Source of the DNA: Deltaproteobacteria bacterium
Lineage (GTDB): Bacteria > Myxococcota > Myxococcia > Myxococcales > SZAS-1
Direction of reading: 5' to 3'
Assembly: GCA_018266075.1 (NCBI GenBank)
Contig: JAFEBB010000013.1
Span: 62,001 to 126,000, forward strand
Length of the DNA stretch: 64,000 nt
Shown: positions 20,094-29,834 of the stretch, one piece after another
Layout of the letters: each line of letters begins with the position of its first letter
Numbering within the stretch: the first letter of the stretch is position 1
Translations under genes and position numbers: made by a program
The notes under the pieces: model-generated
Told to the model about the DNA's origin: nothing
The model's input: the letters and a program-made list of their open reading frames with translations, nothing else
Database searches by the model: none

Positions 20094-21368
20094 ATGCGAC
20101 GACTCCTGGCAATGGTCACGGCGGTTTCGATTCTTGGCTTGGCCACGCACGCGCGCGCCGACGAGGACGACTGGGACGACGAGGCCCGCGCCGAGCAGAA
20201 CGCGCAGGTGTCGCAAGAGCAGTTCCAGCAGCAGCTCGCGCCCTACGGCCAGTGGGAGTACGACAACTCCTACGGCGAGGTCTTCTACCCGTCGGTCGAC
20301 GCCGGTTGGCGGCCCTACGTGTACGGCCGCTGGGCCTGGACCGACTACGGCTGGATGTGGGTCAGCGACGAGCCCTACGGCTGGGCCGTGTACCACTACG
20401 GCCGCTGGTGGTGGAACCCGTACCAGCACCGCTGGGGCTGGGTGCCGGGCTACGAGTGGGCGCCGGCGTGGGTGGTGTGGCGCTTCGGCGCGACGGCCGT
20501 CGGCTGGGCCCCGCTCTACGTGGGCTATGACGCCTGGAGCGATGACTACCCGGTCTACTACGACCACTGGGTCTACGTGCCCTGCGAGCACTTCTACGGC
20601 GGGCCCGTGTACACGTACGTCTACGCGCCCTCGTACGTGAGGACCGTCTACTACAACACCAGCAGCGTGCACGGTTACGTGGGCACCACCAGCTACGGCC
20701 CGCCGACGACGTACGTCTCGGCCCATAGCGCGGTGCCCGTGACGACCACGCAGGTCGTGCACAGCGCGCAGCCGCCCGGGGCCGGCCAGGCCTCGCGCTA
20801 CACCGGCGGCCCCGTCCACGTGTACCAGCCGCCCTCGACGCACGTGTACAACCCGACCCGCTCCGCGCCCACTGCGTCGCGAGGGCTGGGCGCCTCGCGG
20901 ACGCCGGTCGTCGCGCCGAGCAACGTGCACCTCTCGCCGGGCGTGCAGCACGAGCAGCCGCGGCCGTCGACGTTCGATGGGCCCAACACGCCGTCGCGCG
21001 GCTATCCGCAGAGCATGCCCGAGCCCACGCGGCAGGCGACGCCGTCGTACGGCCAGCGCCCGGTGCAGCCCGAGCCGTTCCAGGGCCAGAACCGCGGGCC
21101 GACCTACAACCCGAGCCAGCCGCCCCAGCCCGCGTACCAGCCCGGTCAGCCGAATCGTCGGCAGCCGCAACCCAAGCCCCAGCAGCAGCCGCAGCGTCGT
21201 CCGCCGGCGCCGCCGAGCACGCCGCACACCTTCAACATGCAGCCGTCGCCGATTCCTTCGCGCGCGCCGATGTTTGCCAACGCGGGTGGGTTCCGTGGCC
21301 AGCCGAGCTTCGCGGCGCCGCAGCCCCAGCGTCGTCCGGCGCCGCCTGTGCAGAAGAATCGCCGTTAG
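20094..21368 (+). CDS. DUF6600-type exported Tyr/Trp-rich protein
   Basis: 424 residues with a signal peptide (MRRLLAMVTAVSILGLATHA, cleavage near ARA). Residues about 45-165 form the Trp/Tyr/Gly-rich DUF6600 region, with repeats such as YGQWEYDNSYGEVFYP, YGRWAWTDYGWMWVSDEPYG and YGRWWWNPYQHRWGWVPGYE. The rest is a long Pro/Gln-rich tail, probably disordered and exported. ATG 20094 follows GAGGGA. DUF6600 proteins occur in envelopes of many Proteobacteria and Myxococcota, sometimes with FecR domains, but none has a settled function. It precedes a polysaccharide deacetylase, which may point to cell-envelope work. Confidence 0.75.
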   Translation: MRRLLAMVTAVSILGLATHARADEDDWDDEARAEQNAQVSQEQFQQQLAPYGQWEYDNSYGEVFYPSVDAGWRPYVYGRWAWTDYGWMWVSDEPYGWAVYHYGRWWWNPYQHRWGWVPGYEWAPAWVVWRFGATAVGWAPLYVGYDAWSDDYPVYYDHWVYVPCEHFYGGPVYTYVYAPSYVRTVYYNTSSVHGYVGTTSYGPPTTYVSAHSAVPVTTTQVVHSAQPPGAGQASRYTGGPVHVYQPPSTHVYNPTRSAPTASRGLGASRTPVVAPSNVHLSPGVQHEQPRPSTFDGPNTPSRGYPQSMPEPTRQATPSYGQRPVQPEPFQGQNRGPTYNPSQPPQPAYQPGQPNRRQPQPKPQQQPQRRPPAPPSTPHTFNMQPSPIPSRAPMFANAGGFRGQPSFAAPQPQRRPAPPVQKNRR

Positions 21369-21416
21369 CAGATTGGATTCAGCGATCAGGCGAGCTGTCG
21401 TAAGCTGGGCGAGATC

Positions 21417-22361
21417 ATGCAATTTCGGGCTGCCGCTGGGGTCGCCGCGATGGTTCATCTGACCATCGCGGCGCCGGCTTGGGCAGGCTCGGCGCAGAAG
21501 GCCGCCAACCAGAACCTGCCCGGCGTGGTGTACCACGGGCCCCGCGAAGACAAGCGTATCGCCCTCACCTTCGACGCGTGCTCCTCGCGGCGCGGCGACA
21601 AGGTCGATCAAGCCGTGGTCGACGAGCTCATTGCCCTCGACGTGCCCGCGACGCTCTTCCTCGGCGGCAAGTGGATGCGCGACGAGCCCGCGATCGTCGA
21701 CAGGCTGGCGGCGAACCCGCAGTTCGACCTCGAGACGCACGGCTACATGCACCCGCACCTCACCAAGCTCACCAGCCCCGAGGTGCAGGCCGACCTCGCC
21801 AAGGCGGAGAGCGAGTTCGAGGGCGTGCTGGGCCGCAAGCCGGAGCTGATGCGCGCGCCCTACGGCGAGCTCGACGCGCGCGTGGCCAAGGTCATCCTCG
21901 ACAACGGCATCACGCCGGTGCAGTTCGACCTTCCCGGCGCGGACTCGACGTTCAGCAAGGCCACGCTGGTGAAGTGGGTGGTGGGCCAGGCGAAGCCGGG
22001 AAGCATCGTCGTGCTGCACATGAACGGGCACGGCAAGCACACCGCCGAGGCGCTGCCGGAGATCGTCTCCACGCTGCGCAAGCAGGGCTACACCTTCGTC
22101 ACCGTGAGCGAGCTCCTGGGCCGGCCGGTGCCGGAGATTGCGGAGCCCATCCTGGTGTCGGAGCAGCCCAAGCCGAGCGAGGCCGGGCCGATGTGCAGCG
22201 ACGACGATCCCGAGTCGAACCCGCTGCTCCCCGACGACGACGACGCGGCCACCGACGACACGCCCGAAGACGCGCCTGCGGAAGATGCTCCGACGGTTCC
22301 GGGAGACCAGTCTGCGGAGAACACGCCGCGGCCGGTTCCCGAAGCCGGACGGCGGCCATGA
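21417..22361 (+). CDS. Polysaccharide deacetylase (CE4) family protein
   Basis: 314 residues with a signal peptide (MQFRAAAGVAAMVHLTIAAP, ending AWA). NodB-homology domain motifs: ALTFDACSS (motif 1, with Ala at the usual second, metal-binding Asp, a variant common in one CE4 subgroup), ETHGYMHPHLTKL (motif 2, His-x3-His), LMRAPYGELD (motif 3) and VVLHMNGHG (motif 5). The tail after about residue 250 is highly acidic (DDDPESNPLLPDDDDAATDD) and likely disordered. Expected to deacetylate an envelope or extracellular polysaccharide. Its stop overlaps the next gene in an ATGA. Confidence 0.85.
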   Translation: MQFRAAAGVAAMVHLTIAAPAWAGSAQKAANQNLPGVVYHGPREDKRIALTFDACSSRRGDKVDQAVVDELIALDVPATLFLGGKWMRDEPAIVDRLAANPQFDLETHGYMHPHLTKLTSPEVQADLAKAESEFEGVLGRKPELMRAPYGELDARVAKVILDNGITPVQFDLPGADSTFSKATLVKWVVGQAKPGSIVVLHMNGHGKHTAEALPEIVSTLRKQGYTFVTVSELLGRPVPEIAEPILVSEQPKPSEAGPMCSDDDPESNPLLPDDDDAATDDTPEDAPAEDAPTVPGDQSAENTPRPVPEAGRRP

Positions 22362-22648
22362 ATCGCGCGATCTGTCTCGCGTTGCTCCTCGTCGTGGGCT
22401 GCTCACAGGGCTCGGACGCCCAGGGCTCGCTCTGCCCGCTCCCCGTCGACGGCGGCAAGCCGGGTGGAGCCTGCCGCGAAGGTTCCGCGACCTGCGAGTT
22501 CTGGACCGAGGTGCTCGTGCCCGGAACCGGGGGCTGCGGCAACAACACCGAGTACCAGTGCACCTGCGACGCGGGCGCGTGGAGCTGCATCGTGGAGGGC
22601 ATCGACCACCACGTGTGCGACTACCCCGACGGCGGCCCGGCCTACTGA
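22358..22648 (+). CDS. Small Cys-rich lipoprotein
   Basis: 96 residues. The signal peptide MNRAICLALLLVVGC ends in a lipobox (Cys15), followed by SQGSDAQG. The mature part has eight further cysteines arranged like the modules of the large lipoprotein at 2554 (for example GGCGNNTEYQCTCDAGAW). It overlaps the deacetylase stop by four bases, so the two are coupled. Its stop is one base from the end of the convergent NtrC-type gene. Function unknown; probably surface-exposed. Confidence 0.7.
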   Translation: MNRAICLALLLVVGCSQGSDAQGSLCPLPVDGGKPGGACREGSATCEFWTEVLVPGTGGCGNNTEYQCTCDAGAWSCIVEGIDHHVCDYPDGGPAY

Positions 22649-22649
22649 G

Positions 22650-24026
<1,377 letters not shown>

Positions 24027-24152
24027 GCCCTTTGACGCCAGGGTGTTACCGAAAATAGGCCAGACTGAGACACCGATGTCGCAGCTTTATCTTCCCTGCC
24101 AATTTCCAGCTTGCAAGTGCCTGATCTTCCGAGCTGCCGCAACGCGCCATCC

Positions 24153-24167
24153 TGGCATCGAACTTGA
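24153..24167 (+). promoter_or_regulatory. Possible sigma54 -24/-12 promoter
   Basis: TGGCAT at 24153-24158, five bases, then TTGA at 24164-24167 matches the spacing of TGGCAC-N5-TTGC, with the important final C replaced by A. It points at the small zinc finger gene starting at 24232 and lies between a sigma54 activator and a sensor kinase. Weak on sequence alone. Confidence 0.25.
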
Positions 24168-24231
24168 ATCATGACGCCGTGCAACATCACGGGGGCGAGG
24201 TCGTTACATCGCCGAGATTGTCGAGGACGCG

Positions 24232-24429
24232 ATGCAGGTGGAGTGCAACAAGTGCCAGCGTGGATACCACGCGAGCTGCCGGTTCGGCCAGGAGCGCCTT
24301 TGGCGACTCACCTGCCCGCACTGCGGCGCGGCCACCTGGGTGAGCGCCCCCGCGACCGACAGCAGCCCGAGCCGGCAGGCGTCGAATACGCACGCGCCGG
24401 TGGTCCCGCTGCGCCGGGTGGTCCTCTAG
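24232..24429 (+). CDS. Small zinc-finger protein
   Basis: 65 residues. The first 35 hold two CxxC knuckles (VECNKCQRGYHASC and TCPHCGAATW), the pattern of a MJ0042-type zinc ribbon as found at the N terminus of many myxobacterial regulators; the remainder is a basic, low-complexity tail. A GAGGA ribosome site precedes ATG 24232. It sits alone on the plus strand between the genes for a sensor kinase and an NtrC regulator. Whether it takes part in that signalling is unknown. Confidence 0.6.
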   Translation: MQVECNKCQRGYHASCRFGQERLWRLTCPHCGAATWVSAPATDSSPSRQASNTHAPVVPLRRVVL

Positions 24430-24475
24430 GTGCTCCGAAGTTCGCGTCTCCGAACGAGCCACGAATCACGAGCGG

Positions 24476-27121
24476 CTAAGCCTGCGGCTGAGGCTGCGGC
24501 AGCGTGATGATGAAGGTCGTCCCCGCCCCGACCGTCGACTGAATCCGCACCGTCCCACCGTGCTTGCGCACGATGGAGTGCACCATGGCCAGCCCGAGGC
24601 CGGTGCCCTTGCCCACCGGCTTGGTCGTATAGAACGGCTCGAACGCGCGCTGGACGGCCTCGGGCGGCATGCCCTTGCCTGAGTCCTTCACGGCGAGCTC
24701 GACCTTGCCGTCGTCGAGCTTGCGCGCGGAGATGGTGATCGTCCCCGGTCCTTCGATCGCCTCGGCGCCATTCTTCACCAAATTCATCAGCACCTGTCCG
24801 AGCGGCCCGGGCTGCGCGACGATCGTCGGCACCTCGCCGAGCTCCAGCTTCACCTCCACGCGATCGCGCAGGTCGTGGCGCAGCAGCGCGAGCGCGCTGT
24901 CCACGGCCGGCTGCAGCTCGATGCGGGTCAGCGGCTCGTCCGGTGCCTGGCGGGAGAAGTCGAGCAGCGCGCGCAGGGTCTGAGCCATGCGGCTCACGCC
25001 GTTGTCCATGGTCTTGAGGATCTCGCGCGTCTCCTGGATGTTCTCGCGCAGCTCGGCCCGCCGGCTGTCGGCCATGACCTGGCGCACGCGCGCGGCGAGA
25101 TCGTGGTCGCTCATCGACGGATCCAGCTGCGCGCCCTCGGTGACCTTGAGCAGGCCTTCGATGGTCGTCTTCAGCGGCGGCAGCGCGTTCTTCACGAAGT
25201 TGAGGGGGTTGTTCACCTCGTGGGCGATGCCCGCTGAGAGCCGGCCCAGCGACGCGAGCTTCTCCGCCTCGACCACTTGCGACTGCGCCGCCTCGAGCGC
25301 CTTGAGCGTCCGCGCCAGCTCCTGGTTCGAGTTCTCCAGCTCCTGGGTGCGCTCCTTCACGCGCCGCTCCAGGCCGGCGTTGAGCTCGGCGACCTCGTTG
25401 AGCCGCTGCTTGAGCTGCTGCCGGGAGATCTCCAGCGTGCCCGCGAGCGCGCCCACTTCATCCGCGGCGGCGGCGACGATGGGCTCGTCGAGCTCGCCGC
25501 GACCGAGCCGCGCGGCCGCGTTCGCCAGCGCCTTCACGGGCGAGGTCAGCTCTTGAGCGAAGAGCCACATCGCGCCAATGCACGCGAACAAGAGCGACAC
25601 GAACACGAAGACGAGCGGCGCACCGCCGGCGACGCCGGTGTCCGTCCGGTGCCAGGGCTGGGTCACGCCGACGCGCAACCTGGGGCTCACCATCCGCCAC
25701 GCGGCCGAGACCTGGAGCGCGGCGACCGGCGAGATGCCCGAGTCCTCCGCGCGCACGCGCTCGAGGAGCGCATCGGGCAGCGCCAACGGCGACGACGTCC
25801 ACACCGCCTGGCCCTCGCGCAACACGAAGAGCGCGCCGCCGAAGCCGGGCTTGTGCGGGTGGTGCTCGGGGTCCGCGAGCTGGGCGGCCGAGGTGCGCGC
25901 CAGGAGCTGCCCGAGCTCTTCTTCGGCGCGCTGGCCGGCGGCGAGCGAGAGCGTCTTCTCGTGCTCGGCGAAGGTGGTGGTGACGGCGAACGTCCCGCCG
26001 AAGCCGAGGAGCAGGAGAACCACGATGGTGAGCTTCACCTGCAGCGAGAGCAGCGAGCGCTTGGGGGTCTTGCCTTCGGCGAGGAGCGTGGTCGCGGCGA
26101 CGTCGCGCAGCGGCGAAAGGATCCGCCGGTGCCACGCGGCCTGGTACATCACCACGCCGCAGCCCACCGCGGTGACGCCCGCCATCACCTGCACCGCCTC
26201 CGACAACATCGCGCCCTTCTCCCAGTGCGCGAAGGCCATGCTGCCCGCCGCAAAGCTCCAGGCGATGAGGTTGGAGAGCGCCAGCCGGTACGGCGCGTTC
26301 GCGGCCGATGAGAGCGCGGCCTCGGCGCTGGTGCCGGGCTGGTGGGTGGCGAAGTCCACCACGGGGCGCGTGGCGCGCAGCACTTCCCAGAGGAATCCCG
26401 AGCAGAGCACCAGGATGATCGCCGGGAAGACGGCCATCATCGTCGCGTACTCGCTGAGCGGCGCGCCGACCACGAAGTAGGTGAAGAGCACGGCCGCGAC
26501 CGCGCCGATGAGGCCGATGAAGTTCGCGGCCACGAACATGCGCTCGCGGGTGGTGCGCGCGGCATAGCGGAGCGGGTCGTCGGCGTAGACGCGGAAGCCA
26601 AGCCCGTCGAGCACGCTCCGATAGGCGAAGGCGCGCATCACGTTGAAGCCGTAGGCCAGCACCACCGCGCTGCCGCCGATGATCGCCGCGGCCTTCAAGT
26701 CGAGGTGGAAGCGGTGAGCGGCCACCGGCGCCAAGCCCAGCGCCACCGCAAACGCCGACACGCTGCGCAGAAAAAGGATCCGCCGCGGCAGCTGGATGAT
26801 GTCCTCGCGCACGCGGTCGGCGTCCGCTTGCTCTCGGAGCCCCAGGGTCCAGCGGCTGGCAAAGAGCGTCCACGGGCCGGCGAGCACCAGGAGGCTGGGC
26901 ACCAGCGACACCGCTGCCGCGCCGAGCTCCGACCCGCCCACGCCCAGAAACGCGTGCAGCAGGAACGCCAGCGTGCCGAACTCGGCCGCCGTGAAGGCGA
27001 TGCTCAGCAGGAACAGGTTCCGCCGCACGTGCTCGGTTCTAGCCTGCCCTCCGCCCCAGGCGAAGCGCGCCAGGAAGTCCGAGCGGGGAACGACCGTGCT
27101 GGCGGGCGAGGTGGCGTCCAT
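24476..27121 (-). CDS. Large membrane sensor histidine kinase
   Basis: 881 residues. Nine or more predicted membrane segments in the first 370 residues (for example SLVPSLLVLAGPWTLF and AAAIIGGSAVVLAYGF) form a 7TM-like sensor region. A second hydrophobic pair (VKLTIVVLLLLGFGGTF and PLVFVFVSLLFACIGAMW) brackets a periplasmic domain, then HAMP (LTSPVKALANAAARLGRG), a coiled coil, HisKA with His about 634 in SAGIAHEVNNPLN, and HATPase_c with NLVKNGAEA, VKDSGKGMP and GTGLGLAMVHSI. It is the likely partner of the NtrC-type regulator at 22650. Start ATG 27121 is uncertain; no good ribosome site is visible. Confidence 0.88.
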   Translation of the reverse strand: MDATSPASTVVPRSDFLARFAWGGGQARTEHVRRNLFLLSIAFTAAEFGTLAFLLHAFLGVGGSELGAAAVSLVPSLLVLAGPWTLFASRWTLGLREQADADRVREDIIQLPRRILFLRSVSAFAVALGLAPVAAHRFHLDLKAAAIIGGSAVVLAYGFNVMRAFAYRSVLDGLGFRVYADDPLRYAARTTRERMFVAANFIGLIGAVAAVLFTYFVVGAPLSEYATMMAVFPAIILVLCSGFLWEVLRATRPVVDFATHQPGTSAEAALSSAANAPYRLALSNLIAWSFAAGSMAFAHWEKGAMLSEAVQVMAGVTAVGCGVVMYQAAWHRRILSPLRDVAATTLLAEGKTPKRSLLSLQVKLTIVVLLLLGFGGTFAVTTTFAEHEKTLSLAAGQRAEEELGQLLARTSAAQLADPEHHPHKPGFGGALFVLREGQAVWTSSPLALPDALLERVRAEDSGISPVAALQVSAAWRMVSPRLRVGVTQPWHRTDTGVAGGAPLVFVFVSLLFACIGAMWLFAQELTSPVKALANAAARLGRGELDEPIVAAAADEVGALAGTLEISRQQLKQRLNEVAELNAGLERRVKERTQELENSNQELARTLKALEAAQSQVVEAEKLASLGRLSAGIAHEVNNPLNFVKNALPPLKTTIEGLLKVTEGAQLDPSMSDHDLAARVRQVMADSRRAELRENIQETREILKTMDNGVSRMAQTLRALLDFSRQAPDEPLTRIELQPAVDSALALLRHDLRDRVEVKLELGEVPTIVAQPGPLGQVLMNLVKNGAEAIEGPGTITISARKLDDGKVELAVKDSGKGMPPEAVQRAFEPFYTTKPVGKGTGLGLAMVHSIVRKHGGTVRIQSTVGAGTTFIITLPQPQPQA

Positions 27122-27299
27122 GGGCAGTCGAGTGGGGGCGGCGTTCTTGAGCAAGTGCAGTGCCGCGCCAAGCCCCTGGAATTGCGGGCGGTGCGCGTTT
27201 TCTGGCGTCGAAACGCTGACGGGTCTGCCCAACGCCTGACGCCGCCTTCCCTCCCCGGCCGGCATGCCCACCATTGAGCAAGCAGCCCTCGGAGGATGC

Positions 27300-27830
27300 A
27301 TGCTCGCCATCGCGCTCGCCGTCACGCTCGCCGCTGGAGGAGGCCACGCGAACGCGCGGCCGTCGCAAGCGAGCCAGGGCTTCGGCAACTACGAGTTCCA
27401 GGGCCAGGCGAGCAAGGGCTTCGGAAACTACGGCGAGCCCATCCAAGCCGCGCCCGGCCGCGGCGACTTCGGACGCTTCGGCTTTGGTCCGTACGCCGTG
27501 GGCTGGGGCGCGTACGGCCCGTACCCGATGGTTCCGTACGGCTGGGGCGTCGATGAGTTCGGCGACCTGGTGCAGCCCGAGAACGTGGAGTTCACCAACT
27601 TCGGACCGGCCGCGGGCCAGGAGGAGTGCGTGTGTCCGCCGGGGCCTGCGCCCGAAGAGACGCCGCCTCCGCCGCGGGCCAACGTCCAGCCGCGCGCGCA
27701 GAACGCCCCTGCGGGCGCGGGTGCGGTGGTCGTCCAGCAAGGCACGGTGAAGGATCTCGACCTGCCCCAGGGCACGCAGCTTCAGGGCTGGACGAACCCG
27801 AAGGTGCTGATCGTGACGCCGGCGCCGTAG
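27300..27830 (+). CDS. Exported Gly/Pro-rich protein, unknown
   Basis: 176 residues. ATG 27300 is preferred over 27264 because GGAGG lies just upstream and the sequence then begins with a signal peptide (MLAIALAVTLAAGGGHANA). The mature protein has repeated QGFGNY and KGFGNY motifs, a Gly/Tyr-rich segment (GFGPYAVGWGAYGPYP), a CVC pair and a Pro-rich linker. No family recognised. The first codons are divergent from the sensor kinase, leaving 178 bp of shared upstream region. Confidence 0.6.
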   Translation: MLAIALAVTLAAGGGHANARPSQASQGFGNYEFQGQASKGFGNYGEPIQAAPGRGDFGRFGFGPYAVGWGAYGPYPMVPYGWGVDEFGDLVQPENVEFTNFGPAAGQEECVCPPGPAPEETPPPPRANVQPRAQNAPAGAGAVVVQQGTVKDLDLPQGTQLQGWTNPKVLIVTPAP

Positions 27831-27839
27831 CCGTAGCGC

Positions 27840-28082
27840 TCACTTCCTGTCGGCGAGCAGCTCCTCGATCGCGAGCCGATAGCAGTCCTCCAAGCTCGAC
27901 TCCGGGTAGCGCTCTCGCATGCGCTCGCGAAGGCGGTCCGCAGCATCGGGGCCGCCCGCCAGCCGCGTCAGGCGCACGTGCAACTGCTCCTTGCGACCCA
28001 CCATCAGGTGCCGCAAACCGACCCACGCCGCGAGCGCGACGAGCACGGCCAAGCTGACGGCGGAGATCGGATCCACGCGCAC
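27840..28082 (-). CDS. Small single-helix membrane protein
   Basis: 80 residues with one N-terminal transmembrane helix (VSLAVLVALAAWVGLRHLM) and a charged helical tail (DRLRERMRERYPESSLEDCY). It begins with GTG at 28082, one base after the stop of the M50-like protease gene, so the two are likely translated together. A second GTG two codons later is an alternative start. Possibly an accessory to the protease; no direct evidence. Confidence 0.5.
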   Translation of the reverse strand: MRVDPISAVSLAVLVALAAWVGLRHLMVGRKEQLHVRLTRLAGGPDAADRLRERMRERYPESSLEDCYRLAIEELLADRK

Positions 28083-28083
28083 C

Positions 28084-28737
28084 TCAGGGCTTCGACTTCG
28101 CGCGGGCTCGCGAGCGCGCGGTCAAGTCATTCAGCGCCTGGTCGAGCTCCGGCGGCAACGTTCCGTCGATTACGGGCTCGATGCCGTCGACGGCGACGGT
28201 CGTCGATGCGACGACTGGCGGTGGCTTGGGCTTCAACGCACGACCGCGTCGCCACATGATCGCGAAGATGGGCCAGGCCTCCGCGCCGTCGAGAGGCGGA
28301 ATCGGAATCAGGTTCACGACAATCAGCACCGCGTTGGACCACAAGAACGCATTGACGAGGTCGTAGCCGCCGCGCGAGTGCGGCCAGCCGAAGACCTTCA
28401 AGCCCGCCCACGCGAAGCAGAACACGAGGGCCTGCGCGCCCACCCCGCCCCAGGCAATCAACGCGCGCTCGAACCTCGTGACATCGCCGCGCCAACGACA
28501 AACGCCACCGACACCCGAGACGACCGCTTCAATCGGCTGGCCGCCCGCGCGAAGGACGACCGCCGCGTGCCCCAGCTCGTGAATGACGATCAGGAGGAGG
28601 TAGCCGAGCCAGAACCCCGGCGCAAAGCGGAACCCGCTGAAGGCCCAAGCGCCCAGCGGCGCCGTCCAGTGCATCCGAACCGGAACGCCTCGCCAGTGAC
28701 CGAGCGTGACAGATCCGAGCGCCAAGGAACCCTCCAC
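28084..28737 (-). CDS. Site-2 protease-like (M50) membrane metalloprotease
   Basis: 217 residues, polytopic. The zinc-binding helix IVIHELGHAAVVLRAGG carries HExxH, and the second conserved motif is NLIPIPPLDGAEAW, whose Asp is the third ligand; both features define S2P/SpoIVFB-like proteases. The N terminus resembles the minimal rhomboid-unrelated S2P core without a PDZ domain. Downstream it is followed by a small membrane protein with a one-base gap. Substrates are unknown; S2Ps commonly cleave anti-sigma factors or signal peptides, but no anti-sigma gene is nearby. Confidence 0.82.
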   Translation of the reverse strand: MEGSLALGSVTLGHWRGVPVRMHWTAPLGAWAFSGFRFAPGFWLGYLLLIVIHELGHAAVVLRAGGQPIEAVVSGVGGVCRWRGDVTRFERALIAWGGVGAQALVFCFAWAGLKVFGWPHSRGGYDLVNAFLWSNAVLIVVNLIPIPPLDGAEAWPIFAIMWRRGRALKPKPPPVVASTTVAVDGIEPVIDGTLPPELDQALNDLTARSRARAKSKP

Positions 28738-28755
28738 GACGCAGGATACCGAATT

Positions 28756-29793
28756 TCATTCAGGCACGACGTCGACGATCACCAGCTCTGGCCTGCACAG
28801 GAACCGCAGCCGCGGCGCCGGCCCCCGCTCCATGCCCACGCCGCGCGAGACGACGAGCGTGCGCCCGTGATCGAGCGCGGTCATCCCTGCGGCCCACGCG
28901 CGCGGGACATGAGAGAGCGTCATGATCGGCCCAATCAGCGGCAGCCGAACCTGGCCGCCGTGCGTGTGCCCGGCGATGAGCAGGTCGGTCATCACGCCGC
29001 CGAGCGCGAAATCAGGACCGTGGCCGAGCGCGATCGTGAGCCGATTCGGATCAGCCGGAATGTCGAGCGCGCGGTCGAACGAGTCGCGCAACGTGAGCCC
29101 GGTGAGCCGCAGCCCGGGAAGGTCGAGCGTCGTGGTGCGCGGGAGCGCGCGAATGCCGGTGCCGTCGAAGAGCGGCGCCCAATCGCGGCCGTGCTCGGCG
29201 TTCCCTTCGACGGCGAACGCGCCGAGCGGCGGCGAGAGCTTCGCGTCGCGGAGGAGCTGGTTGAAGTTGCGCTCCATCCCCTGCAGTTCGTGCGCGGGCA
29301 CTTGCACGTAGTCGCCGGCAAACAGGACGAGGTCGGGCTTCTCGGCGGCCAGCGTCGCGAGCGCGTCTCGCTCGTGGGCGCCAATCGCGTCGACCTGGAT
29401 GTCGGCCACCACGCCGATGCGAATCGGGTGATCGACCTTCTTCGAGACGACCTGAAAGTGCTCCACCTCGAGCGCGCGCGGCTCGATCGAGAACGCATCG
29501 ACGCCGATGGCCACGAGCAGCAGCGCAGCCAACGCGGGCACGGGCGCGATTCGCGAACGCCGCAAGATCAGCGCGACTCCAACGCACACCAGCGGCAAGT
29601 GAACGAAGAGCACGTGCGACGCGAGCCGCATCGTGTCGAACAGCTCGAAGCCGCGATGAACGGCGAGCGCGAGCCCGAAGAGCGCGACCGCGGGCGGCAC
29701 GAGCAGCACGAGCTGCGGCTTTTCCGCGCGGGCCCAGCGCCACGCCTGTGTCAGCGCGGCCGCGTCGAGAACCCCGATCAAGGTATCGAACAT
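28756..29793 (-). CDS. Membrane-anchored metallophosphoesterase, variant motifs
   Basis: 345 residues. Three to four transmembrane helices in the first 120 residues (LVLLVPPAVALFGLALAV, HVLFVHLPLVCVGVALIL, VPALAALLLVAIGVDAF) precede a calcineurin-like phosphoesterase domain. Motifs: VVADIQVD (D-x-Q where D-x-H is usual), VLFAGDYVQV (GD), VEGNAEHG (where GNHE/D is usual), ALGHGPDF and AGHTHGGQVRLP (GHxH). Two metal or substrate ligands are therefore altered, although the acidic core remains. YkuE/YaeI-like lipid phosphatases share the architecture. It lies 18 bp upstream of the M50 protease gene on the same strand and may form an operon with it. Confidence 0.8.
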   Translation of the reverse strand: MFDTLIGVLDAAALTQAWRWARAEKPQLVLLVPPAVALFGLALAVHRGFELFDTMRLASHVLFVHLPLVCVGVALILRRSRIAPVPALAALLLVAIGVDAFSIEPRALEVEHFQVVSKKVDHPIRIGVVADIQVDAIGAHERDALATLAAEKPDLVLFAGDYVQVPAHELQGMERNFNQLLRDAKLSPPLGAFAVEGNAEHGRDWAPLFDGTGIRALPRTTTLDLPGLRLTGLTLRDSFDRALDIPADPNRLTIALGHGPDFALGGVMTDLLIAGHTHGGQVRLPLIGPIMTLSHVPRAWAAGMTALDHGRTLVVSRGVGMERGPAPRLRFLCRPELVIVDVVPE

Positions 29794-29834
29794 GGTGGGG
29801 AACGACTGGCTGCAAGGACGATTCCCGCGCGGCG

